A stretch of DNA of 64,000 nucleotides, taken from contig QZDS01000002.1 of the NCBI GenBank assembly GCA_009917455.1, forward strand, positions 186,001 through 250,000, in the 5' to 3' direction. The notes under the pieces were generated by a model, which saw nothing but the letters and a program-made list of their open reading frames with translations, was not told the origin of the DNA and did no database searches. The stretch's first letter is position 1; every line of letters begins with the position of its first letter. The position numbers and the translations under genes are program-made. Below, piece after piece: positions 1-8,483 of the stretch. This DNA is from a bacterium 1xD8-48 (GTDB taxonomy: Bacteria > Bacillota > Clostridia > Lachnospirales > Lachnospiraceae).

Positions 1-393
1 TACCGGAACGAGCCAAATTTGAGGCAAACGAGTGAGAGATATCTGGCTTATCCGGCTGCTGTAACGGCATTGCTGTCAAATAATGGGATTGAAATGATAA
101 CCATGACAGGGATGTTTGAGCCTTATGAAGAACATCAGAAGGAAGCGATTATCATAGGTGAGGACGGCATCAAAGAAGCAATTATGAAAAAATTCGGCGA
201 TGTGACTTTAACAAGCGAGTTTAGGGCCAGGAATATCCGGATGGAGTATTTCCCCCTCCTTCGGGAAGATTCTTTTACAGAGATGGAGCTGATTCCGGTA
301 TGGTGCGTTGATTTTGAAGTAGATGGACAATCGGTTGAAGACAGCAGATATGCAATTCGGTTTAACGCAATCACAGGAGAGGAAATCTCGTGA
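1..393 (+). CDS. Unidentified protein, C-terminal part only
   Basis: The frame is open from the first base, so the start lies before the window; about 130 residues are visible before the TGA. I do not recognise the family. The visible part is hydrophilic and mixed alpha/beta with no membrane helix. The last 35 residues contain two short alternating hydrophobic strands and end in Gly-Glu-Glu-Ile-Ser, vaguely like a PepSY-type tail, which is only a hint. A strong hairpin follows at 435-464, so this gene is probably the last of its transcript and separate from the sugar operon that begins at 646. Confidence 0.6.
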   Translation, partial: YRNEPNLRQTSERYLAYPAAVTALLSNNGIEMITMTGMFEPYEEHQKEAIIIGEDGIKEAIMKKFGDVTLTSEFRARNIRMEYFPLLREDSFTEMELIPVWCVDFEVDGQSVEDSRYAIRFNAITGEEIS

Positions 394-434
394 GAAGAGG
401 CGGGGAAAAAGCAGGGAGGTTTTGTTATTACAAT

Positions 435-464
435 AAGCTGGCTCGCGAAGCGTGCCAGCTTTTG
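435..464 (+). terminator. Rho-independent terminator
   Basis: AAGCTGGC (435-442) pairs perfectly with GCCAGCTT (454-461) around an 11-base loop, followed by a short T run. It lies 42 bases after the stop of the partial gene. A TATACT box at 530-535 follows and may be the -10 of the next operon, but I see no convincing -35. Confidence 0.65.
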
Positions 465-645
465 ATGAATTACAGGAATATAGTCCATCAAATGGAAAGA
501 TACAGCATTTTACTTGTCTGTTATTGTGCTATACTGATATTACGGAAACAAAAAGAAGGCCTTCGAAATTTAAACTATTTTAGCCATTTATATTATGTCA
601 TTTTAGAGATTGCAGCACGTAACAGGGAAAGAAAGGAGCAGTTTT

Positions 646-2037
646 ATGAAAAAGAAAATAATAGCGGTTATTCTGGCTTCGGCGATGCTGATGGCTTCTC
701 TGAGCGCCTGTGGAAATTCAGGCGGCGGAAACGGCGGCGATAGCAGCGCTTCTTCGGGAAGCTCCGCTGCGGCAGAAGATACGGGGAGCGCAGATACGGA
801 TGCGTCCGGCGACGCCGGAACAGAAGGCGGGGAAGTTACGCTTACCATCTGGGACTGGGACGAGGCCCACTTAAACCATATGACACAGTGGTATATGGAA
901 AAACATCCCAATGTAAAGATTGAAACTCTGGTAGTGGCGGCTAATGACTATTTCCAGAAGTTCCAGAGCGCCGTTGCAAGCGGAAGCGGCGTGCCGGATA
1001 TTGTACTTTCCGAGATGGCATACAGAGGAAAGCTTTTTGATTTGGGCGTTCTGGAAGACCTTTCAAAAGACCCTTACAACGTAAAGGCTGAGGACATGTT
1101 TGATTTTGCCAACAGATTAGGAGCCGGCCCGAACGGCGAACTGTACGGCGTCGAGCAGCAGATTTGTCCCAGCGGATTTGCTTATCGCAGGGATTTGGCA
1201 AAAGAATATCTGGGAACTGACGACCCGGACGAAATTGCGGAGATGATTTCCACATGGGATAAGCTTTTTGAGGTTGGAAAGCAGGTAGTGGAAAAGAGCG
1301 GCGGAAAAGTGACCGTATTCCCGGGCATGACCGTTGTTTTGAAAGACCTTTTAAATAATAAGAATGTGAAGGATTATATTGACGGTGATAACATTGACCT
1401 GACAGGCCGTTATATGGACGTTCTGGAAACCGCAACTAAGTTTAACCAGGCAGGAATTTTGGGCAAACAGGAAGACTCCACACCGGCAATGGCAAACAGC
1501 TATGCGGCAGGCGAGGTTCTCTTTTATCCCTGCGCTCCCTGGAGCCTTAAGTGGGGCATTGCAACCAACGACCCGGACGGTTCCGGCAACTGGGGGCTGA
1601 CAAAAGCGCCTGAGGACGGATTTACATACGGCGGAACTTCCGTCAGCGTTTATTCCGGCAGCGAAAACAAAGACGCTGCATGGGAGTATATTAAGGAAGT
1701 ATATTGTACGGGTGAAGGCGTAGAGGAAGCTTACAGGCAGTTCGGATTTATGACAGGCTTCAAGGCTCCTTACGAGAGCAGCGATTCTTATTTCTTTACA
1801 GAAAAGGGACAGTATGACGATTTCTTTGGCGGACAGAATCTTGCGGATTATTTTATAAACGAGATTGCCATTACCACGCAGGGGCAGGTTCAGACTAAGC
1901 ATCAATCCAATGTGAATACAGCGTTAATGAATGTCGCCACCCAGATGACGGGAAATCCGTCCATGACAGCGGAAGAGGCTATGGAGGCATTCAAGACAGA
2001 AGTACAGACCCTGATTCCCAACGCTACAATAAAGTAA
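646..2037 (+). CDS. Sugar ABC transporter substrate-binding lipoprotein (CUT1 type)
   Basis: This is the extracellular solute-binding protein of a CUT1 carbohydrate importer, 463 residues. The N-terminus is a lipoprotein signal: three lysines, a hydrophobic stretch, then a lipobox Leu-Ser-Ala-Cys with the lipid-bearing Cys22. A Gly/Ser/Ala/Asp-rich spacer of about 35 residues leads into the family-1 SBP fold (Thr-Ile-Trp-Asp-Trp-Asp start; cluster B fold with a late aromatic-rich segment). The ATG at 646 is chosen because GAAAGGAG lies just upstream and the signal peptide begins there. It is first of four genes (SBP, two permeases, GH2). The ATPase is not encoded here, as is usual for CUT1 systems that share MsmK. 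The substrate is unknown; the GH2 partner suggests a beta-galactoside or beta-glucuronide. Confidence 0.92.
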   Translation: MKKKIIAVILASAMLMASLSACGNSGGGNGGDSSASSGSSAAAEDTGSADTDASGDAGTEGGEVTLTIWDWDEAHLNHMTQWYMEKHPNVKIETLVVAANDYFQKFQSAVASGSGVPDIVLSEMAYRGKLFDLGVLEDLSKDPYNVKAEDMFDFANRLGAGPNGELYGVEQQICPSGFAYRRDLAKEYLGTDDPDEIAEMISTWDKLFEVGKQVVEKSGGKVTVFPGMTVVLKDLLNNKNVKDYIDGDNIDLTGRYMDVLETATKFNQAGILGKQEDSTPAMANSYAAGEVLFYPCAPWSLKWGIATNDPDGSGNWGLTKAPEDGFTYGGTSVSVYSGSENKDAAWEYIKEVYCTGEGVEEAYRQFGFMTGFKAPYESSDSYFFTEKGQYDDFFGGQNLADYFINEIAITTQGQVQTKHQSNVNTALMNVATQMTGNPSMTAEEAMEAFKTEVQTLIPNATIK

Positions 2038-2055
2038 TAACATGAACGATGTAAG

Positions 2056-2083
2056 GGAAGCTGCCGGAATCTGGCAGCTTTCC
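2056..2083 (+). terminator. Intercistronic attenuator hairpin
   Basis: AAGCTGCC (2058-2065) pairs with GGCAGCTT (2073-2080), extended by GG/CC at the base, then TTTTC. It sits between the binding-protein gene and the permease genes. This is a common arrangement that keeps the binding protein in excess over the membrane subunits by partial termination or 3' end protection. Confidence 0.6.
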
Positions 2084-2118
2084 TTTTCACCATAAAAAAC
2101 AGCGGAAATGGAGCATAT

Positions 2119-3051
2119 ATGAATAAAAAGAAAAAAAGCGCATTACATAAAGTAAACAAATGGCCCTATCTGTTCAGCGCGCCGTTTTTGATTGCCTATT
2201 TCCTGTTCAGTCTGTATCCCATGCTTTACTCTCTGGAGCTGAGCTTTTTTGACTGGAACGGAATCGGAACAAAGACCTTCATCGGCTTTAAGAATTATAT
2301 CAATCTGTTTACCAAAGACCCCCTGTTTTTCAAATCGCTGAAAAATACGATTATCCTGATGGCGTTTTCCACGCCGATTACGGTGTTCCTGGGGCTTACG
2401 GTGGCGTACCTTTTATTTGATATCGGCAGAGGCAAACGGCTTTATCAGACAGTCAACTTTTTTCCGTATATCACCACTCCGGTAGCAATCGGTTTTATTT
2501 TTTCCTACCTCTTTGACTGGCAGTCGGGATATGTCAATAAAATTCTGGTGTGGCTTGGGATTTTAGACGAGCCTTTTTTCTGGCTGGGGAGCGAGACGGC
2601 TTCTAAAGTGCTGATTGTGGTTATGGTAGTGTGGCGCTGGCTGGGCTATTACATGACGATTTATCTGGCGGCCATGACGTCCATGCCTATGGAGGTATAC
2701 GAGGCGGCGGCGGTGGACGGAGCGAGCAACCTGAAAATATTTACAAAAATTACGATTCCCATGCTGAAAGGTACCACAAGATTTCTGATTATCACCTCCG
2801 TAATCGGCGGCCTGCAGATGTTCGAGGAGCCCAGGCTTCTGTTCAGCGGCTGGGCGGCGTTAGGAAACGGACAGACCGGCGGCCCGGGATACACGGCGCT
2901 TACAACGGTGTGGAAGTTCTACAATGATTCCTTCAATCTTGATTCCCGTTTAGGCTACGGCGCGTCCATCGCCTATACCCTGTTTGTGGTCATCATGCTG
3001 TTTACGATTGCAGGATTTAAGATTAGCGGAAGGGGGAACAGGAATGAGTAA
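2119..3051 (+). CDS. Sugar ABC transporter permease (MalF/UgpA type)
   Basis: This 310-residue inner-membrane permease of the CUT1 family has six predicted membrane helices, the first near residues 15-40. The conserved EAA loop that docks the ATPase is visible (Glu-Ala-Ala-Ala-Val-Asp-Gly-Ala near residues 195-202), followed by the usual Ile-Thr-Ile-Pro-Met-Leu. It is preceded by a modest GGAG site. Its last 8 bases overlap the next permease, so the two are translationally coupled. It forms the heterodimeric channel with the product of 3044-3874. Confidence 0.92.
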   Translation: MNKKKKSALHKVNKWPYLFSAPFLIAYFLFSLYPMLYSLELSFFDWNGIGTKTFIGFKNYINLFTKDPLFFKSLKNTIILMAFSTPITVFLGLTVAYLLFDIGRGKRLYQTVNFFPYITTPVAIGFIFSYLFDWQSGYVNKILVWLGILDEPFFWLGSETASKVLIVVMVVWRWLGYYMTIYLAAMTSMPMEVYEAAAVDGASNLKIFTKITIPMLKGTTRFLIITSVIGGLQMFEEPRLLFSGWAALGNGQTGGPGYTALTTVWKFYNDSFNLDSRLGYGASIAYTLFVVIMLFTIAGFKISGRGNRNE

Positions 3052-3874
3052 AAAAACCAAAAAGAAAGCCATGGCGGCGGTAAAACAGATTTTGCTGATA
3101 CTGATGACGCTGGTTATGTTTTTCCCCCTGTATATCGTGTTTATAATGAGTACCTACTACAGCGAGGATATTTTTAAGGGAATGCCGGTGCTGCCGGGAA
3201 GCTACTTTCTGGAAAATTTCAAAGTGGTAGTGTCGAAGGGGTATTTTCAGGCATACATAAATTCCATTGCCGTGTCGGCAGCTTCGGTTATTATCAGCGT
3301 GACGGTATCCTCCCTGATTGGCTTTGCCCTTGCCAAATACGATTTTAAAGGAAAAAAGGCCATCTTTGCTTTTATTGTGGCGATTATGATGATTCCGGGA
3401 CAGATTTCCATGATTGGCTACATGCTGGAAATGAAAAATATGGGGCTTTTGTCAACCCTTTTCCCGTTGATTTTTATCTGGGCGGCTTATCCTTTGGGCG
3501 CATTCCTTATGACCCAGTTTGCAAGCGACGGCGTGCCAGACGAGCTTTTGGAGTCGGCAAGGCTGGACGGCTGTTCGGAGCCGGGAATCTTTATAAAAAT
3601 AGTGGCGCCCTGTATCAAACCGGGAATTATGACGCTGGCCACGCTGGTGTTTCTGGCGTCTTGGAATAACTATGTACTGCCTGTTATTTTGATTAACAGA
3701 CAGGAGCTGTTTACGGTGCCTCTTATGGTAAACAGCCTGTCAAACGCTTTCAGGAGCGATTACGGAGCAATTATGTGCGCCCTTGGCCTTTCCGTGCTTC
3801 CCATGATAGTGATATTCAGCCTTTGCTCAAAGACGTTTATCAAGGGAATTGCGGCTGGGGCGGTAAAGGGATAG
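3044..3874 (+). CDS. Sugar ABC transporter permease (MalG type)
   Basis: Second permease of the importer, 276 residues, six membrane helices, EAA loop (Glu-Ser-Ala-Arg-Leu-Asp-Gly-Cys) in the second half and the typical Lys-Gly-Ile-Ala-Ala-Gly-Ala-Val-Lys-Gly C-terminus of MalG-like subunits. The ATG at 3044 is preferred over an in-frame start at 2984: AGGGGGAACAGG is directly upstream, and the short overlap with the preceding gene is typical of permease pairs. The extra N-terminal residues from 2984 would be an out-of-frame reading of the previous permease. Confidence 0.92.
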   Translation: MSKKTKKKAMAAVKQILLILMTLVMFFPLYIVFIMSTYYSEDIFKGMPVLPGSYFLENFKVVVSKGYFQAYINSIAVSAASVIISVTVSSLIGFALAKYDFKGKKAIFAFIVAIMMIPGQISMIGYMLEMKNMGLLSTLFPLIFIWAAYPLGAFLMTQFASDGVPDELLESARLDGCSEPGIFIKIVAPCIKPGIMTLATLVFLASWNNYVLPVILINRQELFTVPLMVNSLSNAFRSDYGAIMCALGLSVLPMIVIFSLCSKTFIKGIAAGAVKG

Positions 3875-3938
3875 AAAGCGGAAACAATACTTTTTTGGCG
3901 GCGGCAGACCGCGAAGCTATCGAAGGAGAAAACGGATA

Positions 3939-5906
3939 ATGGCACTAAAAAAAATAAACCTTAAAAAATGGAAATTTGCACCGGGGGAGGATATTACCTG
4001 CCTTGAAAAGGGACGGGAAGTGACGATACCCCACACGTGGAATATTGAGGACGGAACGGAGGAGTATTGGGGGATTGGCTGGTATTGCCATTCTTTTGTA
4101 CCGGAAGAAGCATGGAAGGAAAAAAGAGTGCGGGCGCTGTTTTGTGCCGTTTACCATGACGCCCATATTTATTTAAACGGAGAGGAAATCGGCTGCCATT
4201 TAAATTCCGGGTATACGCCCTTTGTGGTGGAACTGACCGCCGGGCTCCGGTTCGGGGAGGAAAATCAGCTTGTGGTTAAAGCCGACAACCGGTTTTCGGA
4301 GCAGATGCTTCCCTTTGACACCAGCTTTGACTGGGCAAACGACGGAGGAATTATCCGGCCGGTGGAGCTTCTGGTTACAGGAAAGAGTTTTATTAAAAAT
4401 CCCGAAGTGACAGCGCGGCCGGTTATTACGCTTCGGGACGAGCGGCAGGATAAAGGAAGCGCCGTGTTTGGCTTTTCGGGAATAGTCGACAGCGCCGGAG
4501 ATGAGGAAGGGCTTTTTATGGAGTGGAGCCTTTATGAGGGCTGTGATGACGCGGAGGCTGATGCCGGAAGAAAAGACTGCGGCCTGGAAGCTGCTTTCGA
4601 TACCCTGGAAAATGCCTGCGGGAGAGAGGAACAAAGAGACACGCAAAAGCCTGTCTGCGAAGGAAAAGAATGCATAACGGCGGGAAAAGCACAAATTCCG
4701 GGAAGCGTTTTGCCTTCGGTGAATTACTGGCATTTTGACAGCCCCTGCCTTTATACCCTGAAAATGGTATTAAAACGGGGAGAGGAAATTCTTGACAGGG
4801 AGACGGTGGCGTTTGGCTTTCGGGAGTTCCGGGTTCAGGGAAGGGAGTTTTACTTAAATGGAGAATCGGTGAAGCTTCCCGGTACGGAGTGGATGCCCGG
4901 CTCCGACCCGGCTTTCGGCATGGCGGAGACGAAGGAGCAGCTTGAGAAAATGCTTCTTATCCTGAAAGAATCCAACAGCGTGCTGACCCGCTTTCACTGG
5001 CAGCAGGACGACCGGGTATTCGACTGGTGCGACCGCCACGGAATGCTGGTGCAGGAGGAGGTTCCTTTCTGGGGAATGCGCCCGCCAGGGGCCGGAAAGC
5101 GGCAATGGGAGGTTTTTAAAGAGCAGATGAACGAGATGGTGGCGTTTCACAGAAACCACCCTTCCATCATTGCCTGGGGCGTGGGAAACGAGCTGGACGG
5201 ACAGTGCGAGGAAACCATTCAGTACATAAAGGACGCGGTGGCTTATACCCACCGCCTTGACCCTTCCCGCCCGGCCAATTACGTTTCCAATTCCATTTAT
5301 AAGGGACATTCCGTTGACGGAACCACGGATGGGGACGTGATGATGATTAACGATTACATCGGAACATGGCATCAGGGGTATGACCAGTACGAGGAATGGG
5401 ACGCTATCGTGAAGCAGAATCCCGATAAGCCTATGATTCCTTCGGAATTTGGTCTGTGCGAGCCGGCCTTTGACGGTGGGGATAAGCGCAGGGAAGCGAT
5501 TTTTGTGGAAAAGATGGCATGCTACAGGAAGTATCCCAATATTGCGGGCACTATTTATTTTTGCCTGAATGATTATCGTACCCAGATGGGCGAGGACGGC
5601 GAGGGAAAGCTGAAAAAACGGGTACACGGCTCTGCGGGACTGTGCGGCGAGCCCAAGCCTTCCTATTACACTGTGAGGAAAGAATATTCACCCCTTGACG
5701 TCAGGCTGGAGGATGGCCGGCTTACGGTTATATGCAAGAACCATCTTCCCCGATACACGGTGAAAGGGTATGTGCTGAAGCTGAAAGGGAAAGCGCTGGC
5801 TGTTCCCGATATGAAGCCGGGGGACGTATGGACGGTGGAAAATGCGGAACCGGCAGAGATGAATGAAATAGAAGTGTACAGGCCGGTGGGGGATAAGGTT
5901 TTGTAG
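3939..5906 (+). CDS. Glycoside hydrolase family 2 (beta-galactosidase/beta-glucuronidase like)
   Basis: A 655-residue cytoplasmic retaining glycosidase without signal peptide. The order is the GH2 sugar-binding jelly roll (about 1-150), the immunoglobulin-like domain (about 155-310) and the TIM barrel (about 315-610). The acid/base is Glu418 in Gly-Asn-Glu-Leu-Asp, after the family pattern His-Pro-Ser-Ile-Ile-Ala-Trp. The nucleophile is Glu503 in Pro-Ser-Glu-Phe-Gly. It is shorter than LacZ and lacks the large C-terminal domains. Residues 202-250 form an acidic, low-complexity insert in the Ig-like domain that I do not expect in the family. It follows the permeases by 64 bases, so it probably cleaves the imported sugar; galactoside or glucuronide specificity cannot be told by eye. 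Confidence 0.88.
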   Translation: MALKKINLKKWKFAPGEDITCLEKGREVTIPHTWNIEDGTEEYWGIGWYCHSFVPEEAWKEKRVRALFCAVYHDAHIYLNGEEIGCHLNSGYTPFVVELTAGLRFGEENQLVVKADNRFSEQMLPFDTSFDWANDGGIIRPVELLVTGKSFIKNPEVTARPVITLRDERQDKGSAVFGFSGIVDSAGDEEGLFMEWSLYEGCDDAEADAGRKDCGLEAAFDTLENACGREEQRDTQKPVCEGKECITAGKAQIPGSVLPSVNYWHFDSPCLYTLKMVLKRGEEILDRETVAFGFREFRVQGREFYLNGESVKLPGTEWMPGSDPAFGMAETKEQLEKMLLILKESNSVLTRFHWQQDDRVFDWCDRHGMLVQEEVPFWGMRPPGAGKRQWEVFKEQMNEMVAFHRNHPSIIAWGVGNELDGQCEETIQYIKDAVAYTHRLDPSRPANYVSNSIYKGHSVDGTTDGDVMMINDYIGTWHQGYDQYEEWDAIVKQNPDKPMIPSEFGLCEPAFDGGDKRREAIFVEKMACYRKYPNIAGTIYFCLNDYRTQMGEDGEGKLKKRVHGSAGLCGEPKPSYYTVRKEYSPLDVRLEDGRLTVICKNHLPRYTVKGYVLKLKGKALAVPDMKPGDVWTVENAEPAEMNEIEVYRPVGDKVL

Positions 5907-5998
5907 AAAGCGGATAAGGTGTAAGGCTGCGACTGTCGTGTGTGTCTTATGCCTTATGTCTTTATATATAAAAATTTCATTAAAATGATAGCAAAAAT

Positions 5999-6029
5999 TT
6001 GACAAAAGGATATGAATATGTAGTATACT
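5999..6029 (+). promoter_or_regulatory. Promoter of the BrnT-type toxin-antitoxin operon
   Basis: A perfect TTGACA (5999-6004) and TATACT (6024-6029) lie 43 bases before the toxin start. The spacer is 19 bases, longer than ideal, which would suit a weak or regulated promoter. AT-rich partly symmetrical sequence overlapping the -10 could be the autoregulatory operator usual in such operons. Confidence 0.5.
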
Positions 6030-6071
6030 TGATATATAAAATACATTTCAGGCGAAGTGGGGGATACTTTG

Positions 6072-6353
6072 TTGAAGTTCGAATGGGATGAGGATAAAAG
6101 CCGATTAAATCTGAAGAAACACGGAATTGATTTTGAGACGGCCATTTTGGTATTTAACGATATGGAACGTATTGAAATTTATGATTTAGAACATAGTATA
6201 AAAGAAGACCGTTACAATACAATCGGGATGGTAAATGATGTGCTGTTTGTGGTTTATACAGAACGTAAAGACAGTATACGCTTAATATCAGCAAGGCTTG
6301 CTACCAAAGCAGAAAGGAGTATATATTATGATAAAGACAGTTACTTTGGATAG
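6072..6353 (+). CDS. brnT: BrnT family toxin (ribonuclease)
   Basis: A 93-residue RelE-fold ribonuclease of the BrnT/DUF497 family. Hallmarks are Phe-Glu-Trp-Asp-Glu at the start, Lys-His-Gly-Ile-Asp-Phe-Glu near residue 17-23, and the C-terminal Arg-Leu-Ile-Ser-Ala-Arg with a following Glu-Arg. I place the start at TTG 6072 because BrnT proteins begin just before this Phe-Glu-Trp motif and GGGGGA lies 7 bases upstream; GTG 6057 in the same frame would add five residues. The toxin gene comes first and overlaps the antitoxin by 26 bases, the usual BrnT order. Confidence 0.85.
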   Translation: MKFEWDEDKSRLNLKKHGIDFETAILVFNDMERIEIYDLEHSIKEDRYNTIGMVNDVLFVVYTERKDSIRLISARLATKAERSIYYDKDSYFG

Positions 6354-6516
6354 AAACCAGAAGCCTACGGCGGAACAAATCAAACAGATAGAAGAGGCTG
6401 CAAAGAAAGAGATTTGCTTTGATGAGGATAGCCCGGCTCTTACACCGGCAATGGAAAAGGCGTTCCGGCTGGCGGCAAAAAACCGTAACACACAGAGAAA
6501 AACAATTGTCTCTTAA
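6328..6516 (+). CDS. Antitoxin of the BrnT system
   Basis: A 62-residue protein whose ATG at 6328 has AAAGGAG 7 bases upstream and lies inside the toxin reading frame. The core Pro-Thr-Ala-Glu-Gln-Ile-Lys-Gln-Ile-Glu-Glu-Ala, then Phe-Asp-Glu-Asp-Ser-Pro-x-Leu-Thr-Pro, is a pattern I associate with short antitoxins encoded next to BrnT in clostridia. Unlike proteobacterial BrnA it shows no C-terminal ribbon-helix-helix segment, so how it binds DNA, if it does, is unclear. Confidence 0.7.
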   Translation: MIKTVTLDRNQKPTAEQIKQIEEAAKKEICFDEDSPALTPAMEKAFRLAAKNRNTQRKTIVS

Positions 6517-6657
6517 ATTTTTTGTTATAAGCCAGCCAGATATGTCGGTATATATTTGGTGATTATATAAAGCATCGAGGGTTTGCGGGAGAAGATGATA
6601 ACGATTTTCTTTCAGACTTTCGGTGTTTTTTACTTGGTGTATTTCAGGATTTTCAGG

Positions 6658-6715
6658 TTGAGCTTCCCCGCAAATTCACGTATACTTTAGTTACTATATA
6701 AGGAAAGCGTTTCAG
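6658..6715 (+). promoter_or_regulatory. Sigma-A promoter with cre-like site
   Basis: TTGAGC (6658-6663) and TATACT (6681-6686) are separated by exactly 17 bases. Sixteen bases downstream, GGAAAGCGTTTCAG (6702-6715) resembles a catabolite-responsive element. That position would let CcpA block transcription of the genes at 6735 and 7156. The rest of 6517-6657 holds only an imperfect long-range inverted repeat. Confidence 0.55.
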
Positions 6716-6734
6716 GAAGTAAAGGTAAAATGTT

Positions 6735-7205
6735 ATGACAGACGGCGGTTTTTATGGGTTGACTTCAAAAGAGGAAGTAAGCGAGGTTTTTGCGAGACTT
6801 CAGATTGCAGCGTGGATGAACCTGATTCCCACGCCGGATTTGGAGGCTGTGGATGAACGGAGACGGCGGAAAAACGCGGAGGCGGAAAAGGCGCTTTCTG
6901 AGGGCGGAATCGTATATGGCCCTGTTTACTATACGCCGTCCATGTACCTGCAGTATGAACTGACGCAGTTTAAGTTAGATTACACGGTCTTTAAGGGAGA
7001 GCAGGTGGGAAGATACCCATACAGAGAGATTACGGAGGAGGAAAAGAGAGCCTTTTACGATGAAAACAGGGATTTGTTTACCAGATATAACGGGGACAGC
7101 TTTGACTACAGAGAAGTAAGCATGATTATTGAAAAGAGACTACGGGAGCAGGAATATGAAAACATCATCCGGGATTTATTACGTGAGTGTCCAAAAGGGA
7201 AATGA
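6735..7205 (+). CDS. SurA/foldase-like protein of unknown role
   Basis: This 156-residue protein has no signal peptide or membrane helix. The region Glu-Glu-Lys-Arg-Ala-Phe-Tyr-Asp-Glu-Asn-Arg-Asp-Leu-Phe followed by Glu-Val-Ser-Met-Ile-Ile-Glu-Lys-Arg-Leu resembles the hinge and C-terminal helix of SurA/PrsA-like chaperones, and Gly-Ile-Val-Tyr-Gly-Pro-x-x-Tyr is typical of clostridial relatives. Those relatives usually carry an N-terminal signal or anchor and the first chaperone helices, which are absent here, so this may be an N-terminally shortened relative. Its last 50 bases overlap the beta-helix gene, suggesting translational coupling. Confidence 0.6.
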   Translation: MTDGGFYGLTSKEEVSEVFARLQIAAWMNLIPTPDLEAVDERRRRKNAEAEKALSEGGIVYGPVYYTPSMYLQYELTQFKLDYTVFKGEQVGRYPYREITEEEKRAFYDENRDLFTRYNGDSFDYREVSMIIEKRLREQEYENIIRDLLRECPKGK

Positions 7206-8436
7206 TAAAAACGACGGAAGCGCACACCATCCTTTTGCAACGCTTTTTGCGGTGAACCGTCTGCCCCTTAAGCCGGGAGAGCAGGTGCTTCTGGAGAGAG
7301 GCTCCGTGTTCCCGGGGCAGTTTCTGCACTTATCTGTACAGGGAACAAAAGAGGCTCCGATATTAATAGGCGCGTACGGAGAGGGAAATCCGCCGGAAAT
7401 TGCGGCCAGGGGACAGGGAATCTGGTATCAGGATTACGGGACGGAGCTGGATTCACCAACGCATACAAAGGAAGGGTATGTGTCTTCGGCGGTGCTTCTC
7501 TATGACTGCGCTTATGTTACGCTGCGGGATATCGCCGTCAGCAATCAGGGCAAAATCGTGGGGGAGACTTATGAAGCACCCCGGAAAATGAACCGCACAG
7601 GGGTTGCCGTTGTGGCAAAAAACAGAGGGACTCTGCGGGAAATTCATCTGGAAAATCTGGAAGTTCGGAATGTAAACGGGAATGTCTACGATAAACACAT
7701 GAATAACGGAGGCATTTATTTTACCTGCCTGAAACCGGATGACGAGGAGCGGACGGGAGTTGCCAGATATGAGAAAGTGAGCGTCAGAGGGTGCTTTGTG
7801 CATAAGGTGAGCCGGTGGGGAATTGCAGTCGGCTACAGCTATAAAAGCAGGGAATTTATGAAAGCGGAACTGGAGGAGGAGCTTTTTGAAAAATACGGGC
7901 ATAAGGACATACAAATTTCCGGAAATTATGTGAAAGAGGCGGGAGGAGACGGCATCACGGTGATGTATGCCCTTAAGCCTGTGGTGGAGCACAACACGGC
8001 GGATTCCTGTGCGGGGGAAATGAACGACCGCGTTTACCGTTTTCCGGAAGCGCGGGGCGGAAAGGTTGCGGCAGGCATATGGCCCTGGAAATGCAAAGAC
8101 GCCCTGTTTCAATATAATGAAGTGAGGGACACAAGGCTCAATCAGGACGGTATGGCCTGGGATGCGGACTCCGGCGACGGAACGGTTTACCAGTATAATT
8201 ACAGCCGGCAAAACGAGGGCGGCTGCGTCATGTTTTGCCTGGAGGAGGCAATCCACAATACTTTCCGGTACAATGTGAGCTATGACGATTTGGGGGGAAC
8301 GATAAGCCCCTCCATGAACCCGGACGCTTACCTCCACCACAATATTTTTTATAAAAGAAAAGACGTACCATTTGTGCGTGAGCATATGGACGGGGGGAAT
8401 TTTACGGAGGAAGAAAATGTTATAAAAGAATTATGA
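7156..8436 (+). CDS. Right-handed parallel beta-helix protein
   Basis: A 426-residue protein built of beta-helix coils: Tyr-Val-Ser-x-x-Gly-x-Asp at the start, then repeated turns with Ile/Val-Asn-x-Gly spacing and Asn ladders (for example Ile-Ser-Gly-Asn-Tyr-Val, Val-Glu-His-Asn-Thr, Tyr-Gln-Tyr-Asn-Tyr). Such folds are carbohydrate lyases, hydrolases or epimerases; a catalytic triad cannot be assigned by eye. There is no signal peptide, so it is probably cytoplasmic. ATG 7156 is chosen because GGGAGCAGG is immediately upstream; an in-frame start at 7129 lacks a site. The context of glycan genes supports a role in polysaccharide or oligosaccharide processing. Confidence 0.8.
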   Translation: MKTSSGIYYVSVQKGNDKNDGSAHHPFATLFAVNRLPLKPGEQVLLERGSVFPGQFLHLSVQGTKEAPILIGAYGEGNPPEIAARGQGIWYQDYGTELDSPTHTKEGYVSSAVLLYDCAYVTLRDIAVSNQGKIVGETYEAPRKMNRTGVAVVAKNRGTLREIHLENLEVRNVNGNVYDKHMNNGGIYFTCLKPDDEERTGVARYEKVSVRGCFVHKVSRWGIAVGYSYKSREFMKAELEEELFEKYGHKDIQISGNYVKEAGGDGITVMYALKPVVEHNTADSCAGEMNDRVYRFPEARGGKVAAGIWPWKCKDALFQYNEVRDTRLNQDGMAWDADSGDGTVYQYNYSRQNEGGCVMFCLEEAIHNTFRYNVSYDDLGGTISPSMNPDAYLHHNIFYKRKDVPFVREHMDGGNFTEEENVIKEL

Positions 8437-8483
8437 ACCGTTGAGAATCATAAGGAAAGCAGGAAGAAAGGAGACGGACTTTT

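Noticed and set aside
390-743. Plus-strand open frame of 117 codons between the first gene and the binding-protein gene
   Set aside because: It crosses a strong terminator hairpin at 435-464 and the ribosome site and signal peptide of the next gene, has no ribosome site and a biased composition.
2984-3043. Upstream start for the second permease of the first importer
   Set aside because: It would overlap the first permease by 68 bases without a ribosome site; ATG 3044 has one and gives the usual length.
4854-5627. Minus-strand frame of 257 codons opposite the GH2 catalytic domain
   Set aside because: Shadow of the GH2 barrel; lies over both catalytic Glu codons.
6580-6680. Long inverted repeat TTTGCGGG...CCCGCAAA before the foldase-like gene
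   Set aside because: The arms are about 90 bases apart with no supporting structure; not distinguishable from chance and it overlaps the promoter spacer.
7453-8385. Minus-strand frame of 310 codons opposite the beta-helix gene
   Set aside because: No motif, no ribosome site, fully inside a well-supported plus-strand gene.
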